NCBI RefSeq assembly: GCF_900537085.1
Contig: NZ_UNRE01000001.1
Location: forward strand, 82,974 to 146,973
Origin: Agarivorans sp. Alg241-V36
GTDB lineage: Bacteria; Pseudomonadota; Gammaproteobacteria; Enterobacterales; Celerinatantimonadaceae
Length of the DNA: 64,000 bases
Reading direction: 5' to 3'
A program made the position numbers and the translations under genes. Of this stretch, positions 18,902 through 27,678 are shown piece after piece. The first letter of the stretch is position 1. Every line of letters starts with the position of its first letter. Below the pieces are notes generated by a model, which saw only the letters and a list, made by a program, of their open reading frames with translations, had not been told where the DNA came from and did no database searches.

Positions 18902-18915
18902 TATCAAAAATACTC

Positions 18916-18937
18916 AAGGGGCGATAAGCCCCTTTTT
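18916..18937 (+). terminator. Rho-independent terminator after hldD
   Basis: A seven-base-pair stem AAGGGGC/GCCCCTT with loop GATAA is followed by a run of Ts. It lies 14 bases after the hldD stop and 15 bases before waaF, so it may attenuate rather than abolish read-through into waaF. Confidence 0.8.
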
Positions 18938-18951
18938 AACATAGGTTGTTA

Positions 18952-19983
18952 ATGAAAATTTTGGTGGTAGGCCCATCTTGGGTAGGCGACATGGTAATGT
19001 CGCAAAGCTTGTACAAAACACTTAAACAATTGCACCCAAAAGCGCAATTGGATGTATTAGCGCCAGATTGGTGTCGCCCCATGCTAGAGCGGATGCCTGA
19101 AGTAGATAATGCATTGCGCATGCCCTTAGGCCACGGTGATTTGCAGCTAACAACACGTTGGAAAATAGCCCGAGAACTAAAGCAAAATAACTATGATTGG
19201 GCCATTACCCAACCTAACTCTCTAAAATCTGCGTTAATTCCTTGGTTTGCAGGCATAAAACAGCGAACTGGCTGGAAAGGCGAAAGCCGCTACGGCCTGC
19301 TTAACGATCTGCGCAGCAACAAGCAAGATTTTCCGCTGATGGTGGAGCGTTATGTATCGCTGGCTCATCCTAAAGCGTCGATGCAATCGGCGGCTGTTCT
19401 ACCCGCTTATTTGCACCCTCAGCTAAAAGCCAACCAAGCCAATCAACAACAGGCTTTGGCTCAGCTTGAATTAAACACAGAGCAGCCAATATTGGCCTTA
19501 TGCCCGGGGGCGGAATTTGGCCCCGCAAAGCGTTGGCCAGAACAGCACTACGCTAAAGTTGCCAGTCATTGGATTGAACAGCGTAAGGGTCAGGTATGGA
19601 TTTTTGGTTCTGATAAAGACCGAGCAGTGGGTACGCAAATCATCGAGCATGTACCTCAGGAGCTACAGCAACACTGCCACAACCTTGCCGGCAAGACCAA
19701 ACTGGCAGAAGCCATCGACTTAATGGCACTAGCCACTTTGGCAGTAAGTAATGACTCAGGTTTAATGCACATCGCCGCGGCTTTAGAGCTGCCCTTAATC
19801 GCCGTTTATGGCTCGTCGTCACCAAAGTACACGCCACCTCTGACTGAAAACACAGCTATATTGCATACTGATATAGATTGCCGCCCGTGCTTTAAAAAGA
19901 CCTGCCAGTTCGGCCACTTAAAATGCTTAACCGAGCTAGCGCCTGAGCAAGCAATTTTAGCTATTACTAAACTACTGACTTAG
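18952..19983 (+). CDS. waaF: ADP-heptose--LPS heptosyltransferase II
   Basis: A 343-residue GT9 enzyme that adds the second L,D-heptose of the LPS inner core. It has the WaaF N-terminus MKILVVGPSWVGDMVMSQSL, LCPGAEFGPAKRWPEQHYA near residue 183 and NDSGLMHIAAALELPLIAVYGSSSP, with the histidine retained. DCRPCFKKTCQFGHLKCL near the C-terminus is the cysteine-rich stretch typical of WaaF. ATG 18952 is chosen over a TTG two codons upstream because it gives the conserved N-terminus. Confidence 0.95.
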   Translation: MKILVVGPSWVGDMVMSQSLYKTLKQLHPKAQLDVLAPDWCRPMLERMPEVDNALRMPLGHGDLQLTTRWKIARELKQNNYDWAITQPNSLKSALIPWFAGIKQRTGWKGESRYGLLNDLRSNKQDFPLMVERYVSLAHPKASMQSAAVLPAYLHPQLKANQANQQQALAQLELNTEQPILALCPGAEFGPAKRWPEQHYAKVASHWIEQRKGQVWIFGSDKDRAVGTQIIEHVPQELQQHCHNLAGKTKLAEAIDLMALATLAVSNDSGLMHIAAALELPLIAVYGSSSPKYTPPLTENTAILHTDIDCRPCFKKTCQFGHLKCLTELAPEQAILAITKLLT

Positions 19984-20018
19984 TTACACTTACTTTATTT
20001 ACTGTTATCGAGAGCCCT

Positions 20019-20951
20019 ATGAGCGCAAAGCCTCCGGTTATATCAATAGTTTGCCCCTGCTTTAACGAGCAAGAATCCGTGGGTTTATTCATCGATACCA
20101 TGCTGCCAGAGCTCGAAAAAACCGAGCTTAGTTTCGAGATTATTTTTATTAACGACGGTAGTCGCGATAACACCTTATCCACACTCAAAGATTTGCAAAA
20201 ACGACATGCTGGGATAAGAGTCATTAACCTTGCGCGCAATTTTGGTAAGGAAGCAGCGCTTACCGCAGGGATAGATTTATCTAAAGGCCAAGTGATTGTG
20301 CCTATTGATGTTGACCTACAAGATCCACCCGAGCTGATTCATGACTTTATCCGGGAATGGAACAATGGCTACGATGTTGTTGTAGCAAAACGGGTTGATA
20401 GAACCAGTGATAGTTTTGCCAAGAAGCTCAGCGCCGAATTGTTCTATAAATTTCACAATCGAATATCTCACGTAAAAATTCCGGTTAACGTTGGTGACTA
20501 CCGACTAATGACTCGTAGAGTTGTCTCTGCCATTCAACAAATGCCTGAAAACCAACGTTTTATGAAAGGCATCTTCTCTTGGGTTGGCTTTAAAACAAAA
20601 ATTGTTGAATATAAACGAGACCCTAGAATTGCCGGCGAAACCAGCTTTAATGGCTGGAAGCTGTGGAACTTCGCCCTAGAAGGCATCACTAGCTTTAGTA
20701 CTGCTCCGCTGCGTATTTGGCTTTATATCGGTTTAGCCATTTCGACACTAGCATTTGTATATGGCAGTGCCATTGTTATCAAAACCCTATTGTTTGGTAT
20801 CGACGCTCCTGGTTATGCATCGCTAATTACTATTATGCTATTTTTAGGCGGGGTACAGTTAATTGGCTTAGGTGTGCTAGGTGAGTATATTGGCCGTTTG
20901 TTTATGGAGTCGAAACGACGCCCCATTTACATTGTGGAAGAAGACAACTAA
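20019..20951 (+). CDS. GtrB-like polyprenyl-phosphate glycosyltransferase (GT2)
   Basis: A 310-residue bactoprenol-phosphate glycosyltransferase. The GT2 domain covers ISIVCPCFNEQESVG, IFINDGSRDNT and PIDVDLQDPPE (DxD near residue 95). Two C-terminal transmembrane segments follow (residues ~232-256 and ~266-290), ending in GEYIGRLFMESKRRPIY, the family's conserved tail. Such enzymes load a sugar from an NDP donor onto undecaprenyl phosphate in the inner membrane. Two bases later starts a GtrA flippase, then a large membrane transferase, so this is the first gene of a Gtr-type triad. Confidence 0.85.
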   Translation: MSAKPPVISIVCPCFNEQESVGLFIDTMLPELEKTELSFEIIFINDGSRDNTLSTLKDLQKRHAGIRVINLARNFGKEAALTAGIDLSKGQVIVPIDVDLQDPPELIHDFIREWNNGYDVVVAKRVDRTSDSFAKKLSAELFYKFHNRISHVKIPVNVGDYRLMTRRVVSAIQQMPENQRFMKGIFSWVGFKTKIVEYKRDPRIAGETSFNGWKLWNFALEGITSFSTAPLRIWLYIGLAISTLAFVYGSAIVIKTLLFGIDAPGYASLITIMLFLGGVQLIGLGVLGEYIGRLFMESKRRPIYIVEEDN

Positions 20952-20953
20952 GC

Positions 20954-21355
20954 ATGTCTAACTTAATAACAAGGTTATTCAGTCTTCGCATTGCACGCTA
21001 CGGCCTTACTGGCGGTATTGCTACCGCAATTCACTTTTTTTTAGCCCTAGCTGTCTTAGAATACTGGCCACAAGCTTTTGCTGTAGCTAACTTTATCGGC
21101 TTTAGCTTAGCCTTTATTTTTTCTTACCTATTGCAAACTTGTTGGGTATTTCAGCATCAGCCTTCACTAAACAATGCCTTACGTTTTTTTGTGGTGCAAG
21201 CCTCTGCCTTATGCTTATCAATCTGGCTTTCATCCTTACTCAACGATTTTTCGGATATTATTAAAGTTGCGGTGGTTATTGTTTTACTGCCTCTTGTTAC
21301 CTTTATTATCCACCGCTGCTGGACATACTCCCAAGCAGAAGCCCAGAAATCTTAA
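20954..21355 (+). CDS. GtrA-like polyprenyl-phosphosugar flippase
   Basis: A 133-residue membrane protein with four predicted helices. The start RIARYGLTGGIATAIHFFLALAV and the IGFSLAFIFSYLLQTCWVF segment are characteristic of the GtrA/DPMS-associated family. GtrA proteins are proposed to flip undecaprenyl-phosphate sugars across the inner membrane. It is two bases behind the GtrB-like gene and 20 before the GT-C-like gene. Confidence 0.85.
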   Translation: MSNLITRLFSLRIARYGLTGGIATAIHFFLALAVLEYWPQAFAVANFIGFSLAFIFSYLLQTCWVFQHQPSLNNALRFFVVQASALCLSIWLSSLLNDFSDIIKVAVVIVLLPLVTFIIHRCWTYSQAEAQKS

Positions 21356-21375
21356 CTAACCAACAGAGCTCAATC

Positions 21376-22710
21376 GTGTATTTAAACCAACAAATAGAAA
21401 AACATTTTACTCTGATTTACTGGTCTATCTTTGTTAGCTCTGTTGGCTTGTTACTGCTATATGCAAGCAACCAAATCCTCACCGGTGACCAAACTCAGAT
21501 GTTATTAAAAGGGTATTTGGGGGCTTACCACGGAACTTGGTTAAGCTACGGTAATGCAGCTAGTGTAGTGGGTAATGTACCTGGCTCTTTATCAGCCTTG
21601 TTGGTGGGCTTACCCCTACTAATATGGGACTCTCCTTGGTCACCGATGCTGTTGCTACCCATCATTCGTTTAATGTCGTTCTTCCTGTTCGACCATGTAA
21701 TTAAACAATGCTTTAGCCCTGTAGTGAGAATCAGCTTTGCTGTACTTTACCTATTAAGCCCTTGGTTTCTATTCGACAGTCTTATCTATAACCCCGCGTA
21801 TCTTTGTTTCTTTGCTGGGCTGCATTGCTGGTCTGCCTTCAAAATGCGCCAGAGCAGCTCATTCATTTACGGCTTTCTTCATGTCGTAGCTATTGGCTTA
21901 GCCATGCAAATTCACTACTCATGGCCAATATTGGCGGCAATGTCAGCTTACCTTTATTATCGCGGCATCATTAAAATAAACTGGTGGGGTATAGTTGCCG
22001 GCGGCTTAGCTGTATTAGCCAGTCTAGTTCCCTATTTAATGGAAGTTTTCCACAACCCTGCAATTCAAGGCCAAGACAGCGACCGTTATATCGGCTGGGG
22101 TGCAGTAAATGTTTACCCCGTGCTCAAAGCTGCCCTTTACTGGCTGCGCTATAGCTCTTTTCTTTTCACTAATCGCATTATTGTCGATGCCAATTTTCTT
22201 TGGCTCACCGATATAGAATGGTTAAGAACTGTCGTTGATTACATTTGGCAAGCAGTACTCTTTACGGTGGGTGGCATTACCGTCATTTGTGCCTGGGTGG
22301 TAAATAAAAAAGCCTGGAAGGTAATCAAACCTCATTGGCGAAGCAGACAGGCACTCAATTTAACTGCTTCAGATTGGTTAATGCATTACGCATTTTCTGC
22401 GTTCTTAGGCATTATTGTTTCTGCAATGCTCTCTCCAATTATTTTTTCTTATTGGCATTTGATTATCGCCTTTGCTTTCGCCCTATTTCCAGTGCTGTAC
22501 TACGCTGAGTATTGGCAACAAAAAAGACCCGAAAGGCTCGCTAAAATTACAGCTATTGTTGCCGCCTATTTCTTAGTTGTTAACCTCGTCGCCAGTCATG
22601 ACAGCAACAAGTACACTTATCTAATTGGCTATCAAGAACAGGTTGAAGCTTATTTAGAAGAGCAAGGTTTGTCTTTAAAAGATCTGGTGGAAGAGAACCA
22701 ACATAACTAG
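21376..22710 (+). CDS. GtrC-like multi-spanning glycosyltransferase
   Basis: A 444-residue polytopic membrane protein beginning at GTG 21376. Around ten hydrophobic segments are visible, and the first periplasmic loop carries GDQTQMLLKGYLG, with an acidic residue in the position used by GT-C enzymes. It likely transfers the polyprenyl-linked sugar loaded by the GtrB-like enzyme onto LPS core or O-antigen at the periplasmic face. The sugar and acceptor are unknown. It directly precedes waaA with no gap, so it is transcribed with the core genes. Confidence 0.7.
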   Translation: MYLNQQIEKHFTLIYWSIFVSSVGLLLLYASNQILTGDQTQMLLKGYLGAYHGTWLSYGNAASVVGNVPGSLSALLVGLPLLIWDSPWSPMLLLPIIRLMSFFLFDHVIKQCFSPVVRISFAVLYLLSPWFLFDSLIYNPAYLCFFAGLHCWSAFKMRQSSSFIYGFLHVVAIGLAMQIHYSWPILAAMSAYLYYRGIIKINWWGIVAGGLAVLASLVPYLMEVFHNPAIQGQDSDRYIGWGAVNVYPVLKAALYWLRYSSFLFTNRIIVDANFLWLTDIEWLRTVVDYIWQAVLFTVGGITVICAWVVNKKAWKVIKPHWRSRQALNLTASDWLMHYAFSAFLGIIVSAMLSPIIFSYWHLIIAFAFALFPVLYYAEYWQQKRPERLAKITAIVAAYFLVVNLVASHDSNKYTYLIGYQEQVEAYLEEQGLSLKDLVEENQHN

Positions 22711-23967
22711 ATGATAATGCGCATTCTATACAACATTTTGCTAGTGGTAGTTTTGCCCTTGGCGATATACAAACTTTACTGGCCGCGAGCTGGCAAGCCG
22801 TCGGTAGGCAAGCGTTGGCCAGAGCATTTTGGATTGAGTAAAAAAGTATCAGCGGTTGATGTATGGTTGCATGCTGTGTCCGTCGGTGAAGTATTAGCGG
22901 CCATTCCTTTAATTACTCAATTGAAGCAGCAGCAACCGCAACTCAATATATTACTGACTACCACTACCGCTACAGGTGCTGAGCAAGCCCAATCCAAACT
23001 GGCGGATTTAGTCATTCATCGCTATGCACCTTTTGATCTATGGCCGTGTACTCGCTGGTTTCTGCATTTACATAAACCCAAGCAGCTGTGGATTATGGAA
23101 ACAGAATTGTGGCCAAATTGGCTACAGCTTTGTCAAAACCAAAACATTCCGGTATCGCTTATCAATGCCCGTATGTCACAACGCTCTTGTCAGCGCTATT
23201 TGCGCTTCAAAGGCTTTAGTCAGCGCTTGTATGGTCAATTAGGGCAGGTATTGGCGCAACATCAGGATGACGCACAGCGCTTTAATCAATTGGGAGTTGC
23301 AGCCGCCAACTTGGTGGTAACCGGCTCGATAAAATACGACCTGCCCGATACCCATGCCATACAGCAACAAGCAGAGCAACTTCGCCCCAGCTTGTTTAGT
23401 GAGCGCCTAATATGGATTGCCGCCAGTACCCACAAAGGTGAAGACGAGCTAGTACTTGAGGTGATGCAGCAAGTTCGCAAGCAGCTTCCCGACAGTTTAT
23501 TAATATTAGTGCCGCGACACCCTGAACGCTTCGACCAAGTGGCCGAATTAATTGCTGCCAATGGCTTTGATTGCGCGCGTCGCAGCCAACAACAAAGTCC
23601 CGCTGCAAAAGATGCAGTTTATTTAGCCGACACTATGGGCGAGATGCTGTTGATGTATGCTTGCTCTGATGCCGCTTTCATCGGTGGTTCCTTGGTGCCC
23701 GTGGGTGGACATAATTATTTAGAAGCTGCTGCATTAGGTTTGCCCTGCATGGCTGGCGAACATGACTTTAACTTTTCAGATATAAGCCAACAGCTGCAAG
23801 CCTGCGGCGCGCTTAAGCTTAGCGCTGATACAGAGCAACTGGCCAATTGGCTTAAAGCGTGGTTAAGCAGCGCTGAAGAGCGCAACAAAGCCGGGGACGC
23901 AGGCTTGTCTATTGTTAAGCAAAACCAAGGCGCTTTAGCGCGCAGCCTAGCAGCGCTTTTAAACTAA
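22711..23967 (+). CDS. waaA: 3-deoxy-D-manno-octulosonic acid (Kdo) transferase
   Basis: A 418-residue GT30 enzyme that attaches Kdo from CMP-Kdo to lipid IVA at the inner membrane. An N-terminal membrane anchor (ILYNILLVVVLPLAIYKLYW) is followed by WLHAVSVGEVLAA with the catalytic Glu, TTTTATGAEQAQ, WIMETELWPNW and SLVPVGGHNYLEAAALG. Length is close to E. coli WaaA (425). The stop codon overlaps that of the convergent kdkA gene in the tetramer CTAA. Confidence 0.97.
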   Translation: MIMRILYNILLVVVLPLAIYKLYWPRAGKPSVGKRWPEHFGLSKKVSAVDVWLHAVSVGEVLAAIPLITQLKQQQPQLNILLTTTTATGAEQAQSKLADLVIHRYAPFDLWPCTRWFLHLHKPKQLWIMETELWPNWLQLCQNQNIPVSLINARMSQRSCQRYLRFKGFSQRLYGQLGQVLAQHQDDAQRFNQLGVAAANLVVTGSIKYDLPDTHAIQQQAEQLRPSLFSERLIWIAASTHKGEDELVLEVMQQVRKQLPDSLLILVPRHPERFDQVAELIAANGFDCARRSQQQSPAAKDAVYLADTMGEMLLMYACSDAAFIGGSLVPVGGHNYLEAAALGLPCMAGEHDFNFSDISQQLQACGALKLSADTEQLANWLKAWLSSAEERNKAGDAGLSIVKQNQGALARSLAALLN

Positions 23968-24683
23968 AGCGCTTGTTGATAACAAGCCAAAAAATACTGC
24001 CAGTCAGACTCGAGCCAATGGCAGTAACCAGGCTTTGCCTGCTCTTTTTCTAAAGAACGGTAAAAACGAGCAATGTTAGCTTGCTGCCATTTTTTTCTCG
24101 GTCGACAAATTCGGCCATTATCAAAATCAATTAACCAAACACGTTGCTGGTCATCAACCATGATGTTACGTAAGTTGAGGTCGGCATGATAAACCCCAGC
24201 CCGATGAAACTGCGCAATGGTCTCAGCAATTTTTTGCCATAAATTTAAAGGGAGTCGGCGCTCGCTAAGCAACTTAGCCAGATCTTTAGCGCCACTTATA
24301 CGCTCCAAAATCAAATCCGCTTGGAAGCTCAAACCTTTGCGTTTAACTCTACCGGCAATGGGTACTGGGGCTGGAAGCTCAAGCGCTTGTAACTTCATCA
24401 ACAGTGAGAACTCTTTCCACACTCGAGTGCGCTGAAGGCTGGAATACAAATAGCGGTCATTACTCAATTTAGCGACTAAACCACCACGATGATAGTGGCG
24501 TAATACAAACTCTCGGTGCTCAAAACGAAAAAACAGGGTTTTACCTCGGCCCATAGCTTGGCCTACCACCGCTCTATTTTGTTGCCAATGTCGGGGCTCA
24601 AAATAAGCATCACTTACCTGCTGCCATACTGCCGGATTATAGAATAGCCAGCCGTCAGCGGTTTTCTGTTTTTCAATCTGCAT
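23964..24683 (-). CDS. kdkA: Kdo kinase (3-deoxy-D-manno-octulosonic acid 4-kinase)
   Basis: An APH/Kdo-kinase-fold protein of 239 residues from ATG 24683 (MQIEKQKTADGWLFYN). An upstream ATG at 24740 would add a poorly conserved hydrophobic stretch and is not preferred. Kinase motifs are VYHADLNLRNIMVDD (catalytic loop) and VWLIDFDNGR (metal-binding DFD). KdkA phosphorylates Kdo I in organisms whose core has a single Kdo, such as Haemophilus and Vibrio. Its presence next to waaA predicts a mono-Kdo phosphorylated inner core. Confidence 0.92.
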   Translation of the reverse strand: MQIEKQKTADGWLFYNPAVWQQVSDAYFEPRHWQQNRAVVGQAMGRGKTLFFRFEHREFVLRHYHRGGLVAKLSNDRYLYSSLQRTRVWKEFSLLMKLQALELPAPVPIAGRVKRKGLSFQADLILERISGAKDLAKLLSERRLPLNLWQKIAETIAQFHRAGVYHADLNLRNIMVDDQQRVWLIDFDNGRICRPRKKWQQANIARFYRSLEKEQAKPGYCHWLESDWQYFLACYQQAL

Positions 24684-24772
24684 AGTTATCGCTTGTGAAA
24701 CAAATCTCAGCAATTTTACAACGCAAGCTGCAAAAAGCATAATACTTAAGAAAATCCGCCACTTTTGCCAAA

Positions 24773-25822
24773 ATGACCAAGCAGCAAACCACCTTAAAAG
24801 TCTGTATTTTACGCCTATCAGCTATCGGCGATGTCTGTAATGCTCTGGCTGTGGTTCAGCAACTTCAAAACAGCTACCAACATGTCGACATTACCTGGGT
24901 ATGTGGCAAAGCAGAAGCACAGTTATTAGCTGCCTTCAGCAATATAAAACTGCTTGTATACGATAAAAAAGATGGCTTAAAAGGCATGCTCGCTGTTAAA
25001 CGAGAGCTTAAAGGCCAGCAATTTGATGTTTTGCTACACATGCAAGCCGCGTTGCGTGCCAGCTTGCTAAGCTGCTGTATTCCCGCAAAACGTAGAATTG
25101 GTTTTGACAAAAGCCGCGCTAAAGATGGTCAGTGGCTATTTACTAACGAAAAGATTGCTCCGGCTAATTCTGCTCATGTATTAGATGGCTTTTTACAGTT
25201 TCTATTGCCGCTGGGAGTAGCTATTCAAGCCCCAAGTTGGCAAGTGCCACTTTCTCCAGCAGACCAACAAACCGCGAAACAATTGCTAGGCCGTTCTGGT
25301 AAGCATATCGTGATCTGTCCGGCCGCTAGCAAAGCCTATAAGAATTGGACCTTGCAAGGTTATGCAGGCATCGCCCAATACGCGCTTGAGCAGGGCTACC
25401 AAGTGAGTTTAATAGGTAGTCCGGCTAACAATGAGGTCGCTCTAAGCGAGCAAGTTAATCAAGCCTGCCAAGGCAAGTTAAACAACCTTTGTGGAAAAAC
25501 CAGCTTAAGCCAGCTTTGGGCACTCATTGCCCAAGCAGATCTGCTAATATCGCCAGATACTGGCCCAGCTCATATGGCGGTAGCAGCAAATACGCCGGTT
25601 TTAGGGCTGTATGCTCACCACAATCCACAACGCACTGGTCCTTATAATTATCGAGATTACGTAGTGAGCGTGTGGCAGCAATTGATTGAAAAAGAACAAG
25701 GCAAACCTGCTGCTCAACTTAGTTGGCGCAGTAGGGTTAAAGATCCCAATGCTATGCAATACATCACCCTTGATGCGGTGATTGAGATGTTTGAATTTAT
25801 AAAAAAAGAGCAACAATTATGA
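24773..25822 (+). CDS. GT9 heptosyltransferase, OpsX-like
   Basis: A 349-residue GT-B enzyme. The start VCILRLSAIGDVCNALAVVQ, ICPAASKAYKNWTLQGY near residue 182 and ISPDTGPAHMAVAANTPVLGLY near 262 retain all GT9 donor motifs, including the histidine. It resembles OpsX-type heptosyltransferase I proteins of Haemophilus and Vibrio, which add the first heptose to phosphorylated Kdo; that fits its position next to kdkA. It overlaps the following GT2 gene by four bases. Confidence 0.85.
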   Translation: MTKQQTTLKVCILRLSAIGDVCNALAVVQQLQNSYQHVDITWVCGKAEAQLLAAFSNIKLLVYDKKDGLKGMLAVKRELKGQQFDVLLHMQAALRASLLSCCIPAKRRIGFDKSRAKDGQWLFTNEKIAPANSAHVLDGFLQFLLPLGVAIQAPSWQVPLSPADQQTAKQLLGRSGKHIVICPAASKAYKNWTLQGYAGIAQYALEQGYQVSLIGSPANNEVALSEQVNQACQGKLNNLCGKTSLSQLWALIAQADLLISPDTGPAHMAVAANTPVLGLYAHHNPQRTGPYNYRDYVVSVWQQLIEKEQGKPAAQLSWRSRVKDPNAMQYITLDAVIEMFEFIKKEQQL

Positions 25823-26598
25823 GTGCACGCCAAGCTAGCATTAGCGCAATTATCATTACTAAAAATGAACAAGACAGCCTAAAAGATTGCCTTGAAAGCT
25901 TAACTTGGGTCGACCAAATTGTAGTTGTGGACTCTGGCAGCACCGACGGCACCGTAGAGCTTGCCAAACAATATACTCAAGATGTTTACAGCAACCCTGA
26001 CTGGCCGGGCTTTGGTAAACAAAAACAACTAGCGCAAAGCTATGCCAGTGGTGATTGGATTCTGGCTGTAGATGCTGATGAGCGCATTGATGAAACCCTG
26101 CGCAATAACATCCAAGCCATGCTAGAAAACCCACCAAGTAATACTGTGTTCAATCTAAATGAACTCACTTGGGTATTTGGCCGTTTTCTTAAGCATTCAG
26201 GTTGGTATTATCGACATATTCGCCTTTACCCGCGCGAGCTCACTACTTACAACGACAACCTTGTCCATGAGTCGGTGCTGGTGCCAGAGGGTTGCCAAAT
26301 TGCCGAACTAGACGGCGATATCTTGCATTACTCCTATAAAAACATTGAGCACTACTTAGTAAAGTCGGCGGGTTATGCCAAAGCTTGGGCAGACCAACGC
26401 GAAGCCAGAGGTAAACGTGCAAGCTTGGGCCAAGGAATATTGCATGCGATTGGCTGTTTTTCAAAAATGTACTTGCTCAAACGCGGCTTTTTAGATGGTA
26501 AAGCAGGCTTTTTGATTGCCTTGCTGTCGGCGCATTCAACCTTTGTTAAATACGCCGATCTATGGGCGCGGGAAAACGACAGCCACTACAAGAAGTAG
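25819..26598 (+). CDS. waaE: LPS core glucosyltransferase (WaaE/KdtX-like, GT2)
   Basis: A 259-residue GT2 enzyme. ISAIIITKNEQDSLKDCLES, VVVDSGSTDGTVELA and LAVDADERIDETL (DxD at about residue 94) match WaaE/KdtX, which adds beta-1,4-glucose to heptose I. HYSYKNIEHYL near residue 170 is the conserved C-terminal element. ATG overlaps the OpsX-like stop (ATGA). The gene name is given by family resemblance; sugar specificity could differ. Confidence 0.8.
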   Translation: MSARQASISAIIITKNEQDSLKDCLESLTWVDQIVVVDSGSTDGTVELAKQYTQDVYSNPDWPGFGKQKQLAQSYASGDWILAVDADERIDETLRNNIQAMLENPPSNTVFNLNELTWVFGRFLKHSGWYYRHIRLYPRELTTYNDNLVHESVLVPEGCQIAELDGDILHYSYKNIEHYLVKSAGYAKAWADQREARGKRASLGQGILHAIGCFSKMYLLKRGFLDGKAGFLIALLSAHSTFVKYADLWARENDSHYKK

Positions 26599-26600
26599 GC

Positions 26601-27674
26601 TTACTGGAGTTTAAGTTCTTCCAGTAATTTAGCAGCATCTATAGCGGCTAAATCCGTCACGTTGACTGCATGTTCACCTAAGCAGCCATATTGCGCCACA
26701 TTGGTCACAGTAAACAAACCTACGCAATAAGCGCCAGCAGTGCTTGCTAAGTGCAAGGGGCCGGTATCGCCACAGAAAAACAATGGCACTTGTTGTAAAA
26801 ATGCCGCTAGTTTTCTTAAGTCACCGTTGGAATAGGTGAACTCTGCCTCCGCCAATGGCGCTGTAACATCGGGGCTCAATATCTCGATGATATTCACTTC
26901 ACCAGCATAGTGTTGGCTAAACTTAGCTATCAAGGTCTGCCAATCTTTATCGGCTATTACCTTAGCCCCGCGAGCACCACGAAAATAGGCCAAGCTTGGT
27001 TTTGCTTGATTCTCGCCTAATAAAGCCTGCAATTGCTTGCGTGCCTCCTGCTGCTCTTGCTCGCTTAAGACTAATCGAGTGAAATATTGGCTAGGGGCTT
27101 TTTGATGTAGCTCTTCTAATAGCTCCATACAACCCAAAGCATAGTGTTTATATCGCTTGGTTTGCTTAAAGGTATGGCTGCACACTGCTTGATTAGCTTT
27201 GTCTTGAAAGGCAAATACATTTTTAGCAGTTACTAACGCGCTAACAATTCGGTCACTTGAACCACTGTAAGGAATCAACACCACATCGTAAACTTGCTTA
27301 CGCAATTGACGCATAGTGGAAATAAAGTTAGTTATAGTTTTTAGGCCGAATTGCGAATAATGAATTTTGCTTAGACCTAGATTTTCAAACACCTGCCCTT
27401 GCCAAGGATCGGTTAACAACAGTTCAACCTCGGCGTTTGGGTACATTTCGATAACTTTATTTACGTAAGGCAATAAAAAAAACATATTACCGATGCGCTT
27501 GTTATTGCGCACAATCAACACTCGTTTTACCTGCTGAGGTTCAAGCATTTCCTGCTGACGCCCCTTACGACCTCCGAGCATTTTTAGAAAAGCGACTTCT
27601 AAAGCCACAGAATGATTGCGCCGTTTAGCGTCAAACTGGCGCAGTGCTGTTCGTATTTTTTTTATTAAGCTCAT
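26601..27674 (-). CDS. GT9 family glycosyltransferase
   Basis: A 357-residue GT9 enzyme. It carries VLIVRNNKRIGNMFFLLPYV near residue 49, YFRGARGAKVIADKDWQ near residue 229 and FFCGDTGPLHLASTAGAYCVGLF near residue 308. The extra ~45 N-terminal residues are basic and lysine/arginine-rich, suggesting membrane association. It follows the other leftward GT9 gene by four bases and converges on waaE with two bases between stops. Probably an outer-core heptose transferase; the acceptor is not known. Confidence 0.8.
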   Translation of the reverse strand: MSLIKKIRTALRQFDAKRRNHSVALEVAFLKMLGGRKGRQQEMLEPQQVKRVLIVRNNKRIGNMFFLLPYVNKVIEMYPNAEVELLLTDPWQGQVFENLGLSKIHYSQFGLKTITNFISTMRQLRKQVYDVVLIPYSGSSDRIVSALVTAKNVFAFQDKANQAVCSHTFKQTKRYKHYALGCMELLEELHQKAPSQYFTRLVLSEQEQQEARKQLQALLGENQAKPSLAYFRGARGAKVIADKDWQTLIAKFSQHYAGEVNIIEILSPDVTAPLAEAEFTYSNGDLRKLAAFLQQVPLFFCGDTGPLHLASTAGAYCVGLFTVTNVAQYGCLGEHAVNVTDLAAIDAAKLLEELKLQ

Positions 27675-27678
27675 CGTC

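Noticed and set aside
24684..24740. Longer kdkA start at ATG 24740
   Set aside because: The added hydrophobic stretch is not part of the kinase family, while MQIEKQ at 24683 fits.
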